Counted from the first letter of the stretch, positions 50,954 to 59,717 are shown. The stretch is DNA of 64,000 nucleotides from Competibacter_A sp002352125 (GCA_035441325.1 DAOROA010000016.1:1-64000), one strand, 5' to 3'. Notes: a model not told the origin generated them from the letters alone. Translations and numbers: made by a program.

Positions 50954-52630
50954 GTGGAAGCCCCAGCCGCGAATGCATGCCGACCCTTGTTGTCGATCAT
51001 CATCTGTAGCATCGATGAGGGCCGCTTCGCGCAGGTCGCCCGGAACTACCGCGAGTTGCTCGCGGCCATTCCCCATGAAATCCTTCGCATTAGCGACGCA
51101 GCTTCGCTAGCCGAAGGCTACAATCGCGGCATCGCGCGCAGTCGCGGCGATTATCTGATTTTGTCGCACGACGATATCGAAATCTGGACTGCCGATTTTG
51201 GCGAGCGTCTTTTGCGGCATTTGGACCGCTGTGACATGGTGGGTGTGGCCGGTACGGATTTGCTGGTCGACACCGGCTGTCATTCCAAAACCTGGAAATA
51301 CACCAGTTGGGGAGCGGCTGGACTCGGGCATGTTTTCGGCCAGATCGTGCTGCCCCTCGAAGGTGATTACGCGATTCAGGTGTACGGCGCACCGGCGGCG
51401 CTGGTCGGTGGGATGCAAGCCCTGGATGGCGTGTTTATCGCCATGCGGAAAGCAGTGGCTGAAACCTTGCGTTTCGACGACGAAAACTTCGATGGTTTTC
51501 ATCTCTATGATCTCGATTTCACCTATCGCGCTTTCCTAAATGGCTTCAACCTGGGTGTGTTGACCGACATCGTCCTCGTCCATCGCTCGGAAGGCCGCTA
51601 CGATGAACGATGGCTTGGTTATCACCGCCGGTTTTTGAGCAAGTTCGAAAGCGTTCTCCCCAAAATGCTGCCGCGCGCCTGGCAACAGGCATTCGTGGTG
51701 TTTCGACATCCCAGCGAAGTGATGGATTTTTACGGCGGCACGGCCGGGAGAGCACCGCAGTTCGTTAGCGCGGCCGGTAACCAAGCGACAAACCGGCCAG
51801 GCGCCTGCAACGGGACGCTGGATCCGGTTTTTTATAGGCGCTGGTGCGAATGGCAGCAACGGTGGATCGAAGAGACTTGGGCCGAGATGGCGACGGAACG
51901 CTGGATGAAGCGGTGGTTGGTGCAGCCGACGTTTCATCTGGTGGTCTGGTGCGAACCGGGCCAGCAAGGGGCGCTGGCCGACACGCTCGACTCCTTTGGC
52001 CAGCAACTCTACGATCGCTGGGGGGTGAGCGTGCTGGCGCCGTTCGAGTGTCCCGACGCCGGTTTCGCCGAGCTGCCCAACCTCGAATGGGTGAAGGTCG
52101 AAGCGGACGCTGACGCTGCGCTGCGCGACGTGCTGGAGGCGTCGGCGCTGGACTGGTTTGCCCTGTTGGAGCCGGGCGACCGGCTGGCGCCGCATGCTTT
52201 GCTCAAAAGCGCCGATTACATCAACCGCGATCCGGCGTGGCGGTTCATCTATTTCGACGAAGACCGGCTCGATGCGCGCGGCCAGCGCCGCGATCCGGTG
52301 TTCCGGCCGGATTTCGATCCCGAGCTGCTGCTGGCGACCCACTATCTGGGCGATTGCTGCCTGATGCATCGGGGCAGCGCGCTGGCGGATGGCGCCTTGG
52401 CCTACGTGCCGGGCGTGACCACGTTCCAGGCGGCCCTGCGGGTGCTCGAACATTACGGTCCGGCCGCCATCGGCCACCTCGCCGACGTGCTCTACCATCG
52501 ATCTTTCGCCCGTGCTCAGGTTGCAGATATCGCAGCCATCGCACGGATGCGCCAACAGCTCGCAGAAGAACAGCTCACGCGCCGAAAAACCGCTCGCGTG
52601 GCCCAAGACGGGCCGCTTCCCGACGTTTGA
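50954..52630 (+). CDS. GT2-family glycosyltransferase with duplicated cassette
   Basis: A 558-residue protein. The N-terminal domain (about residues 10-250) is of the GT2-like family with PLLSIIICSIDEGRFAQVA, SLAEGYNRGIARSRGDYLIL and SHDDIEIW; a linker leads to residues 314-516, the same cassette as in the preceding gene. It ends 38 residues after the cassette, so the second GT2 domain present in the neighbour is missing. It starts at GTG 4 nt after that gene. It may be a chimera formed by recombination; whether it is active is unclear. Confidence 0.84.
   Translation: MEAPAANACRPLLSIIICSIDEGRFAQVARNYRELLAAIPHEILRISDAASLAEGYNRGIARSRGDYLILSHDDIEIWTADFGERLLRHLDRCDMVGVAGTDLLVDTGCHSKTWKYTSWGAAGLGHVFGQIVLPLEGDYAIQVYGAPAALVGGMQALDGVFIAMRKAVAETLRFDDENFDGFHLYDLDFTYRAFLNGFNLGVLTDIVLVHRSEGRYDERWLGYHRRFLSKFESVLPKMLPRAWQQAFVVFRHPSEVMDFYGGTAGRAPQFVSAAGNQATNRPGACNGTLDPVFYRRWCEWQQRWIEETWAEMATERWMKRWLVQPTFHLVVWCEPGQQGALADTLDSFGQQLYDRWGVSVLAPFECPDAGFAELPNLEWVKVEADADAALRDVLEASALDWFALLEPGDRLAPHALLKSADYINRDPAWRFIYFDEDRLDARGQRRDPVFRPDFDPELLLATHYLGDCCLMHRGSALADGALAYVPGVTTFQAALRVLEHYGPAAIGHLADVLYHRSFARAQVADIAAIARMRQQLAEEQLTRRKTARVAQDGPLPDV
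51894..52500 (+). repeat. 607-bp direct repeat, copy B
   Basis: Second copy of the cassette at 48329-48935. Even silent positions agree over the whole length, so the copy is recent or kept alike by gene conversion. Confidence 0.92.
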
Positions 52631-53006
52631 CAGGCCGTGCACTGAAACATCGTTGCCAGTTCTCCTGAAGGAGAGGCGACTGCTGGCTCATCGCTACAGA
52701 GCTGCCAGCCAAAGCCTGTCGGTCGTGAATCAGCGCCATTTTTAGGGGTGCCCAGCTAACTGGAACGGGCTCTGGCACTATCTCCAAAGCCGTTGGTGGC
52801 TGAGAATCGAAGCCAAAAATTCGGTTATACCGACGCTAACAGTACTGCTGGGGAAGGTCAGGCAAGAAGCCACACAAAAAATACATAAGATTTTTTTGCG
52901 AGACACTAAAGTAAATTTCCCAAGGGCCGATATAGAAATCAAAGCCCGGGTGATCCGGGATCAGCAAGCGACCTCAAAATAGCGATTTTTGCCTAGGAGC
53001 ATAGTC
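52631..53006. other. Non-coding leader before fliC
   Basis: No convincing gene is present. It includes a small CTCCT/AGGAG hairpin (52669-52680), an AT-rich stretch (52870-52900), the fliC sigma28 promoter and, in the fliC leader, the short palindrome TGATCCGGGATCA near 52950. Confidence 0.6.
52907..52933 (+). promoter_or_regulatory. Sigma28 (FliA) promoter for fliC
   Basis: TAAAGTAA, an 11-nt spacer and GCCGATAT match the FliA consensus. It lies 73 nt before the flagellin ATG, which has an AGGAG ribosome site 9 nt upstream. Confidence 0.88.
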
Positions 53007-53885
53007 ATGGCCCTCGTAGTCAATACCAACGTCTCTGCCTTTAACGCTCAGAATCAGTTGACCAAAACCAACAACATGATGCAAACCGCGATGGAGCGGC
53101 TGACCTCTGGCTTGCGCATCAACAACGCCAAGGACGATGCTGCCGGTCTGGCCATCGGCAACACCATGAACGCCCAACTTCGCGGCATGAGCCAGGCCAT
53201 GCGCAATGCCAACGATGGTATTTCTTTAGCGCAAACGGCCGAAGGTGCCATGGACGAAACCAACAGCATCCTGCAGCGGATGCGCGAGTTAGGAGTACAG
53301 GCCGCCAACGATACCAACACCAGCGGTGATCGCCAGAAGATTGCCGAGGAAATCTCGGCGCTGTCCAGCGAAGTAGATCGTATCGCCAATACCACAACCT
53401 TCAATGGTCAGAAAATCTTGGCTTCCGCTAGCACCGCCGGCTACGCCATTCAGGTCGATGCCTCGGTGGCCACGACCGGTACGGGCACCATTCAGGTCAC
53501 CGTCGCCAGTGCCGCTACTCTGAGCGGCTTGGGTGGAGCCTCGGCGAGTGTATTGGTGGGAACGACCAGCATGGCCGGAGCCTCGGCTCAGATCAGTTCG
53601 CAGTCGGCCGCGATGAACTTTGTTGCAGCCATCGATATGGCGCTCGGCAACGTCAACACGATGCGCGCTCAATTCGGTGCGGTGCAGAATCGCTTGGGCA
53701 GCGCCATCAGCAACTTACAGAATGTCTCCGAAAATATAACTGCTGCCAAATCCCGCATCATGGACGCTGACTTCGCGGCGGAAGTGGCGAACAACAGCCG
53801 GGCGCAGATCCTGCAACAGGCTGGCACCGCGATGCTGTCGCAAGCCAATCAGTCGCAACAGAGCGTGCTCTCGCTGTTGCGGTAA
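53007..53885 (+). CDS. fliC: Flagellin
   Basis: This is the filament subunit. The N-terminal D0/D1 region has ALVVNTNVSAFNAQNQL and TSGLRINNAKDDAAGLAIGN; the C-terminal region has SRIMDADFAAEVANNSRAQI and ends SQQSVLSLLR. At 292 aa it is short, with a small Ser/Thr/Ala-rich middle part (about residues 140-205) that could hold O-linked glycans. I chose the ATG at 53007 by its AGGAG site and the conserved N-terminus. A sigma28 promoter and a terminator hairpin flank it, so it can be made alone at high level. Confidence 0.97.
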   Translation: MALVVNTNVSAFNAQNQLTKTNNMMQTAMERLTSGLRINNAKDDAAGLAIGNTMNAQLRGMSQAMRNANDGISLAQTAEGAMDETNSILQRMRELGVQAANDTNTSGDRQKIAEEISALSSEVDRIANTTTFNGQKILASASTAGYAIQVDASVATTGTGTIQVTVASAATLSGLGGASASVLVGTTSMAGASAQISSQSAAMNFVAAIDMALGNVNTMRAQFGAVQNRLGSAISNLQNVSENITAAKSRIMDADFAAEVANNSRAQILQQAGTAMLSQANQSQQSVLSLLR

Positions 53886-53910
53886 ACCGAATCACCCAAG
53901 GTGGTGAGAG

Positions 53911-53947
53911 ACGGGATCCGGGATTAAAAGAATCTCCCGGGTCCCGT
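53911..53947 (+). terminator. Terminator hairpin after fliC
   Basis: Arms ACGGGATCCGGGA and TCCCGGGTCCCGT (13 bp, one G-T type mismatch) with an 11-nt loop and a short T run. It separates fliC from flaG and may be partly read through. Confidence 0.75.
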
Positions 53948-53970
53948 TTACCACGTAGGGAGGAAATACG

Positions 53971-54510
53971 ATGAGCGATCTTAGCATACGCAGCTTTTCC
54001 GGCGCGGCCCCCCCAACGGTTGCGCGCCCTGCGCCTCCCGAGCCTCCCGCAGTGCAGCAGGCGGTAGCCCAACCGTTAACCGGTCCCCAATCCGCCATCA
54101 CGCAAGCGCCCGATGCCGCGAACGCGCAGTGGCGTAACCAGCGCAACGGTAATGCGAACGTCCAGCTGCAGCAGGAATCGACGGCGGGGCAGCAGCAATC
54201 CGCAAGCACCGCAACCAGCGAGCGCTTGACGGATACCGTGAATTATCTGAACCAGTTCTTGCAGCGTTTCGATACGTCCTTGCAATTCGATGTCAACAAC
54301 CAGTATGGCGAAATGGTCGTGCGTATCGTCGACCGCCAAACCAAGGATGTGATACGTCAGATTCCTTCGGAAGAAACCCTGGCATTTGCTAGATTTTTCA
54401 AAGAAATGGATGAACATGGCCAGAGTCTGCCCAAATCGTCTCAAAGTTCGGCCATGCCGGATGGTCAGCGCTTGAAGGTAGAGGGCTTGTTGTTGAACAC
54501 CAAGATTTGA
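53971..54510 (+). CDS. flaG: FlaG family protein
   Basis: FlaG affects filament length in polar flagellates. The 179-residue protein has a Pro/Gln-rich, low-complexity first half and the conserved FlaG domain at the end (LQFDVNNQYGEMVVRIVDRQ, then TKDVIRQIPSEETLAFARFF). The N-terminal half is longer than in many relatives. It lies between fliC and fliD as in Pseudomonas. Confidence 0.93.
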   Translation: MSDLSIRSFSGAAPPTVARPAPPEPPAVQQAVAQPLTGPQSAITQAPDAANAQWRNQRNGNANVQLQQESTAGQQQSASTATSERLTDTVNYLNQFLQRFDTSLQFDVNNQYGEMVVRIVDRQTKDVIRQIPSEETLAFARFFKEMDEHGQSLPKSSQSSAMPDGQRLKVEGLLLNTKI

Positions 54511-54559
54511 TCGGCGATAACCTGGTTTCCACGAACGCGGTATCGGGAGGAGCGCAAAC

Positions 54560-56542
54560 ATGACGGGCATCACGGCATCGGGACTCGGTTCCGGCTTGGA
54601 TATCAGCAGCCTGGTTTCGCAACTGGTGGCGGCCGAGCGCAGCCCTGCCGCCAGCCGGTTGAGCAGCCGGGAGACTAAGCTCAAAGCGCAGATATCGGCC
54701 ATCGGCTCTTTCAAGAGCGTTCTGTCGAATTTCCAAAGCAGCTTGGCCAGCCTGAAGAAAACCGATATATTTCAAAGCATGAAGGCTACGGTCGCGGACG
54801 ACAAACTGTTCGCCGCCAAGGCCGAGAACGGCGCTCAGGCCGGCGACTACAACATCAAGGTCGAACAACTGGCGCAGGCGCACCGGCTGGCGACGCCGGC
54901 GGATCAAGTGTTCGCCAGCACCAGCGCGGTGGTTGGCACGGGAACGCTGACCTTTCAGTTTGGCACTTACGATGCCAACACCGATTCGTTTACTACCAAC
55001 GCGAACAAATCGATTCAATCCGTCACCATCGACGCCTCCAACAACACGTTGGCCGGAATACGCGACGCCATCAACGAAGCGAATATTGGAGTGACGGCCA
55101 GCATCGTCAACGATGGCAACGGCTATCGTCTGGTGATGGGTTCCAAAGATAGCGGTGCCGCCAACGGCTTGAAGATCACCGCGAGCGATCCTAGTCTGTC
55201 GCTGTTGGCTTTCGATCCTACCAGCCAGAGCGACCGGGATACCAAGCAAACTCTCGCGGCCGCTGACGCCCGGCTCGTCGTCGATGGCTTGACCGTCACC
55301 AGCGCCAGCAACACGGTCAAGGAAGTGATTCCCGGCGTGACCTTGACGCTCAAGGCCAAGGGAGATGCCGCCACTAGCCTGACGGTCGCGCAGGATACCT
55401 CGGAGACGACCAAGGCGCTGGAAACGTTCGTTCAGTCGTACAACGACATGATGAGCACCGTCAAATCTCTGACGGCCTACGACGCTCAGACCAAAACCGC
55501 CGGCACCTTGGCCGGGGATTACAACGTTCGCTCTACGATCAACCGGATACGCGACATTTTCACCAGCAGCGTCGCCGGCGCGTCCGGTGCGTTCAAGTCG
55601 TTGGCCGACGTGGGTATCAGCCTGCAACGCGATGGTACGCTGAACCTGGATAGCACCAAACTGGCCAAAGCGCTCGATTCCGACATCGATGGCGTTGCCA
55701 GCTTGTTCGCCCGCGCCGGCGGTACTACCGATCCGCTGATCCGATACGCCGGTTCGACCAGCACGACCACCTCGGGCACCTTCGATATTGCGGTCAGCCA
55801 ACTGGCGACCCAGGGCAGCTACGCCGGCGCTCCCATCAGCTCGCTGACGCTTGTCGGCAGCAGCAACACCTTCGCTCTCAAAGTCGATGGTGTGCAGTCT
55901 GGCACCCTCGAACTGCTTGCGGGAACCTATACTTCGGATCAGTTGGTCACCGAGCTGCAAAGCCGGATCAACGGCGATTCCGCTCTCCAAGCAGCAGGAG
56001 CCTCGGTCAGTGTCGGCTTCAGTGCCAACGCCTTCACGTTCACCTCGAACCAGTACGGTTCCAGCTCCAGTGTGGAATTTACGGCGGTGAACGGCGGTAT
56101 CGGGAACCGTTTGAAGCTGAGCGTTGGCGCCGGAACGGCTGGCCAGGACGTGCAAGGTACGATCGATGGAGTTGCCGCGACCGGTTCCGGCCAGATGCTG
56201 ACAGCGACCAGCGGCAAGGCGGCAGGTATTTCGGTCGAGGTGCTGGGGGGCGCCATCGGCGCTCGCGGCACGGTCTCGCAGTCGAACGGTATCGCCCAGC
56301 AATTGGATAACCTGTTGACCGACGTGCTCGGTAGCGACGGTTCGCTGAATAGCCGCACTGAAAGCCTGAACAAACAAGTCAGGCAGATCGGCGACGAACG
56401 GGATAAACTCGACGTGCGGATGTCGGCGTTGGAAGCGCGCTACAAAGCCCAGTTCACCGCGATGGACCTGCTGGTGAGCCGATTAACTGCCACCGGCAAT
56501 TATTTGACGCAACAGTTGGCCGGATTGTCGAGCAGCTCGTAA
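54560..56542 (+). CDS. fliD: Filament cap protein FliD
   Basis: FliD (HAP2) caps the filament and folds flagellin into place. The N-terminus ITASGLGSGLDISSLVSQLV and the C-terminus (RLTATGNYLTQQLAGLSSS, with coiled RQIGDERDKLDVRMSALEAR) are typical. At 660 aa it is longer than the usual 450-500, with extra middle domains. A GGGAGGAG ribosome site precedes the ATG. Confidence 0.95.
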   Translation: MTGITASGLGSGLDISSLVSQLVAAERSPAASRLSSRETKLKAQISAIGSFKSVLSNFQSSLASLKKTDIFQSMKATVADDKLFAAKAENGAQAGDYNIKVEQLAQAHRLATPADQVFASTSAVVGTGTLTFQFGTYDANTDSFTTNANKSIQSVTIDASNNTLAGIRDAINEANIGVTASIVNDGNGYRLVMGSKDSGAANGLKITASDPSLSLLAFDPTSQSDRDTKQTLAAADARLVVDGLTVTSASNTVKEVIPGVTLTLKAKGDAATSLTVAQDTSETTKALETFVQSYNDMMSTVKSLTAYDAQTKTAGTLAGDYNVRSTINRIRDIFTSSVAGASGAFKSLADVGISLQRDGTLNLDSTKLAKALDSDIDGVASLFARAGGTTDPLIRYAGSTSTTTSGTFDIAVSQLATQGSYAGAPISSLTLVGSSNTFALKVDGVQSGTLELLAGTYTSDQLVTELQSRINGDSALQAAGASVSVGFSANAFTFTSNQYGSSSSVEFTAVNGGIGNRLKLSVGAGTAGQDVQGTIDGVAATGSGQMLTATSGKAAGISVEVLGGAIGARGTVSQSNGIAQQLDNLLTDVLGSDGSLNSRTESLNKQVRQIGDERDKLDVRMSALEARYKAQFTAMDLLVSRLTATGNYLTQQLAGLSSSS

Positions 56543-56582
56543 CGAATTGACATATTGGGGTATTGTGACATACAGCGAGGAT

Positions 56583-56599
56583 CGGCATCGAGTTTGCAG
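56583..56599 (+). promoter_or_regulatory. Sigma54 promoter for fliS
   Basis: CGGCATCGAGTTTGCAG has the GG-N10-GC spacing and a strong -12 TTGCA. It is about 90 nt before the fliS ATG. Confidence 0.58.
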
Positions 56600-56687
56600 C
56601 TCGATCGCCATCCGCGCCAACCGTCGTAAAATTTACGTCCGTTTGCGTTATCCAAGATAGATACCGCTACCATTTCAGAGATTTCAC

Positions 56688-57122
56688 ATGGTTACGTCGA
56701 ACAGCAGCAGCGCCTTGCGGCAATACCGGAAAATCGATACCGAGTCCGCGACCGCTTACGCCAGCCCTCACCGGCTCATTCAGATGCTGATGGAAGGCGC
56801 ATTGGATAGCCTGACCAAAGCCAAGGGGCATATCCAGCGCGGCGAGGTTGTGGCCAAGGGCGAACAGATCGGCAAGGCGATTGGCATTGTCGGCGGCTTG
56901 CGCGAAGGATTGAACCTGGAAGTTGGCGAGCTTGCCACCAACCTCGATACGTTGTACGACTACATGCAGCGGCGGTTGGTGGAAACCAATCGCCGATCCG
57001 ATCCGAACTTGGTGGAAGAGGTAATCGACCTGTTGCGCCCCCTCAAGGAAGCCTGGGATGCTATCGGCGATGGTGCGCAGAATACCGAAGAATCCTCTAC
57101 CGTCACGGACGCGCCTGCGTGA
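56688..57122 (+). CDS. fliS: Flagellin export chaperone FliS
   Basis: FliS binds the C-terminus of flagellin until export. The 144-residue protein has ASPHRLIQMLMEGALDSLTK and the typical LATNLDTLYDYMQRRLVETN. fliT follows with a GTGA 4-nt overlap. Confidence 0.96.
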   Translation: MVTSNSSSALRQYRKIDTESATAYASPHRLIQMLMEGALDSLTKAKGHIQRGEVVAKGEQIGKAIGIVGGLREGLNLEVGELATNLDTLYDYMQRRLVETNRRSDPNLVEEVIDLLRPLKEAWDAIGDGAQNTEESSTVTDAPA

Positions 57123-57439
57123 TCGCTACGGCGGACGAGTGGGAACAGCGAATCAAGCTGCTGCGGCTGATGAGCATCGAGATGCTCGAACTGGCCCAAG
57201 CCGGCGGATGGGACGAGGTGGCCGATTGGGAAGGCAAACGGCGGACGTTGCTGGACGAATTGTTCCGGCAAGCCCCACCGGACGATTTCGTGCTGGCGCT
57301 CCAGGAAACCATCCGCACCGTGCTGGACAGCGACGCCAAATTAGTGGAACTAGCGCGCCAGGAAATGGACAAATTGGGCGCATACCTCAAATCGTTCGGG
57401 CAGAGCCGCCGCGCTCGCCATGCTTACCAGAGCATCTAA
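57119..57439 (+). CDS. fliT: FliT-like export chaperone
   Basis: A 106-residue helical protein (RIKLLRLMSIEMLELAQAGG, WDEVADWEGKRRTLLDELF) in the place and with the size of FliT, the FliD chaperone. It starts at GTG within the fliS stop. FliT family sequences diverge a lot, so the call rests partly on position. Confidence 0.8.
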   Translation: MIATADEWEQRIKLLRLMSIEMLELAQAGGWDEVADWEGKRRTLLDELFRQAPPDDFVLALQETIRTVLDSDAKLVELARQEMDKLGAYLKSFGQSRRARHAYQSI

Positions 57440-57468
57440 ATCCATCGCTATCGGTTCGACGCACCGCC

Positions 57469-58041
57469 ATGACCGCCATCGCTTCCGATTCGTCTACCTC
57501 CGGCCTGATCTTCGCGGGCCGCTTGCCGTTGGCGTGGCGCGAATTGCCAAATTTACCCGACGCAGCCGAGCTGCGAGAGGTGGAACGGGCAAACCTCATC
57601 ATACTGCATACCCTGTTTGCGCTGGATATGCACGCCGGCGATTTCGGCGATGACCCGATCACGCTCGCCAACGCGACCGAGCTCAAGCGCCTGGACTTCA
57701 AGGTCGGTCTGCTGCTCGAACTGGTTGGGCAACTGTACGCCCGCCAGCAGGCCATTCCTCCGGAGCGTTCGGTGATCTTGGCGGTGAACGGTTTGAGCTG
57801 GCAAGCCGATAGCGCTCCTCCAGCCGGCAGCCTGCTGCGGCTGGAACTGTATTGCAACCTTAGCTATCCTCGCCCCCTCGTCCTTCATGCCCGGTTGGCC
57901 GAAGCGGTTTCCAATGCGTACGGATGGGAAATCCGAACGCGCTTTCACGATCCCGGTGAGCCGCTCCAGGGTGCCTTGGAACGCTATATTTTCCTCCAGC
58001 ATCGCCACACCGTCGCCAATAGCCGACGCAGCGCGCGTTAA
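57469..58041 (+). CDS. PilZ-like (atypical) c-di-GMP receptor candidate
   Basis: A 190-residue cytoplasmic protein. The N-terminal part (GRLPLAWRELP) and the helical KRLDFKVGLLLELVGQLYARQ lead to a PilZ-like barrel (ERSVILAVNGLSWQADSAPP, GSLLRLELYCN, ALERYIFLQHRH). The classical RxxxR and D/NxSxxG motifs are not clear, so c-di-GMP binding is uncertain. I chose the ATG at 57469, which follows fliT by 29 nt. PilZ proteins in this spot usually tune flagellar function. Confidence 0.62.
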   Translation: MTAIASDSSTSGLIFAGRLPLAWRELPNLPDAAELREVERANLIILHTLFALDMHAGDFGDDPITLANATELKRLDFKVGLLLELVGQLYARQQAIPPERSVILAVNGLSWQADSAPPAGSLLRLELYCNLSYPRPLVLHARLAEAVSNAYGWEIRTRFHDPGEPLQGALERYIFLQHRHTVANSRRSAR

Positions 58042-58133
58042 AACCTTGATACCTCCCCGGTCTTCATTACAATTGTTCCGGTAACGTATCGGCAGCCCAC
58101 GCATGGCGCCGACGACGGATAGGAGCATGGCGT

Positions 58134-58175
58134 TGGCGAGCCATCGATCGTGAGCAGTAGAGCTCACGGTCGCCA
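58134..58175 (+). other. Hairpin in the fleQ leader
   Basis: Inner arms CGTGAGC and GCTCACG (loop AGTAGA) and outer arms TGGCGA and TCGCCA make a long bulged stem. It ends 42 nt before fleQ. It may end transcription from fliT or shape the fleQ leader. Confidence 0.5.
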
Positions 58176-58217
58176 GCCCCCAGCAGTCATGCTTCATCCA
58201 TTTAAGGATAATAATCG

Positions 58218-59717
58218 ATGAAGACCGCTTTGCTCGTGATCGACGACGATTCCGCTCGGGCCGAAGAACTGTGCCTATTGCTGCGGTTTCTGGAGGAAAC
58301 CCATATTGCCCATGCGGAATCCTCCAACTGGCAAGCCTACGCAGAGCGCAACACCGATTTGCGCTGCATTTTTCTGGGGTGCTATGGCGCTACCGACCAA
58401 CCGCCCACCGATGCCATTCAAGCCATTCGCGCTCTGGCCCCGCGAGCGACTTTGATCCTGATCGAGGAAACCGACCGGCCTCGCCGCCTGTCGGCGACGC
58501 TCGAAGCCAGTTGCAACGGCCATTTATCTCGCCCGTTCCGCTATTCGCAATTGAGCCAAATTTTGTCCAGGCTGCAAGCGGCCGCTGGCCGCGACGGCCG
58601 GGGCGCTGCTTCGACTCGCCGCAACGCCGAGCTGTTTCGCAGCTTGATCGGGCATAGTCCAGCAATCGTTCGAGTGCGTGAACTGATTCAGCGTGTCGCG
58701 CCGTCCGAATCCACCGTGATGATCCTGGGTGAATCCGGCACCGGCAAAGAGGTCGTGGCGCGCAACATTCATTATTTTTCCGGCCGGGGCCAAGGTCCGT
58801 TCGTCCCGGTCAACTGCGGCGCCATTCCCGACAATTTGCTGGAGAGCGAGCTGTTCGGCCACGAGAAAGGCTCGTTTACCGGCGCCATCTCCACCCGTCG
58901 TGGCCGTTTCGAGCTGGCGCGCGGCGGTACGCTGTTTCTCGACGAAATCGGCGACATGCCGTTGAATATGCAGGTAAAGCTGTTGCGAGTTTTACAGGAG
59001 CGCACCTTCGAGCGGGTCGGTAGCGACCGCAGCTTGGAGGCCGACGTCCGCATCGTCGCAGCCACCCATCGCGATCTTGAGCATCTGATTAGAACCGGCG
59101 GTTTCCGCGAGGATCTCTATTACCGGCTCAACGTTTTTCCCATCGAAATGCCTTCTCTGCGCGAGCGAATCGAAGATCTACCGCTGTTGGTCGATGAACT
59201 GATCGAGCGCATCGCTCACGAGCGCAGCGTCCAGATCGGCCTGAGTCCAGCGGCGTTGCGCTGCCTGAGCCACTATCCGTGGCCTGGCAACGTTCGCGAG
59301 CTGGCCAATTTGATGGAACGGCTGACCATCCTCAAGCCGGACGGCCATGTGGAATTGCACGATCTGCCCGCCAAATTTCGTGCGCACGCTCCGGTGGAGC
59401 CGGTGGCGGTGGAGCCGCCGCCGGCGGTGGAGCCGACGGTGGAGCCGGTGGCGGTGGAGCCGGTGGCAGATACCGATCACGCTGACGTTTCCGCCAAATC
59501 TCTCTCGGTCGCCGAAGTGGCGAGCCTGCCGCCGGAAGGGCTCGATTTGCGGCAATACATCATGGACCTCGAATCCTCGCTGATTCAGTCGGCGCTGGAA
59601 GACGCTAACGGTGTGGTGGCCCACGCCGCTTCCTTGTTGAAGATGCGCCGTACCACTCTGGTGGAAAAGATGCGCAAGTACAACATCCGGCGCAGCGATG
59701 CCGATGACGACGAATGA
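58218..59717 (+). CDS. fleQ: Flagellar master regulator (sigma54 activator)
   Basis: FleQ/FlrA drives early flagellar genes with sigma54. Residues 1-120 are a receiver-like domain that lacks the phospho-acceptor Asp. LFRSLIG (139-145) matches the c-di-GMP-sensing LFRS motif. The AAA+ domain has Walker A GESGTGKE (171-178), the sigma54 loop as GSFTGA (218-223) and Walker B LFLDEIGDMP. The C-terminus has the Fis-type helix-turn-helix (AASLLKMRRTTLVEKMRKYN). A VEP-repeat linker lies at about residues 393-420. At 499 aa it is of normal length. Confidence 0.94.
   Translation: MKTALLVIDDDSARAEELCLLLRFLEETHIAHAESSNWQAYAERNTDLRCIFLGCYGATDQPPTDAIQAIRALAPRATLILIEETDRPRRLSATLEASCNGHLSRPFRYSQLSQILSRLQAAAGRDGRGAASTRRNAELFRSLIGHSPAIVRVRELIQRVAPSESTVMILGESGTGKEVVARNIHYFSGRGQGPFVPVNCGAIPDNLLESELFGHEKGSFTGAISTRRGRFELARGGTLFLDEIGDMPLNMQVKLLRVLQERTFERVGSDRSLEADVRIVAATHRDLEHLIRTGGFREDLYYRLNVFPIEMPSLRERIEDLPLLVDELIERIAHERSVQIGLSPAALRCLSHYPWPGNVRELANLMERLTILKPDGHVELHDLPAKFRAHAPVEPVAVEPPPAVEPTVEPVAVEPVADTDHADVSAKSLSVAEVASLPPEGLDLRQYIMDLESSLIQSALEDANGVVAHAASLLKMRRTTLVEKMRKYNIRRSDADDDE

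Noticed and set aside
48329..52500. Insertion sequence copies as the cause of the 607-bp repeat
   Set aside because: The repeat is internal to glycosyltransferase coding sequence, has no transposase or terminal inverted repeats and keeps the host frame.
54398..56377. Long antisense frame opposite fliD
   Set aside because: FliD is intact on the plus strand; the antisense product has no recognisable motif or ribosome site.
57058..57468. Upstream extension of the PilZ-like gene
   Set aside because: It overlaps fliS and fliT in another frame and has shadow-like composition; the ATG at 57469 fits the gene spacing.
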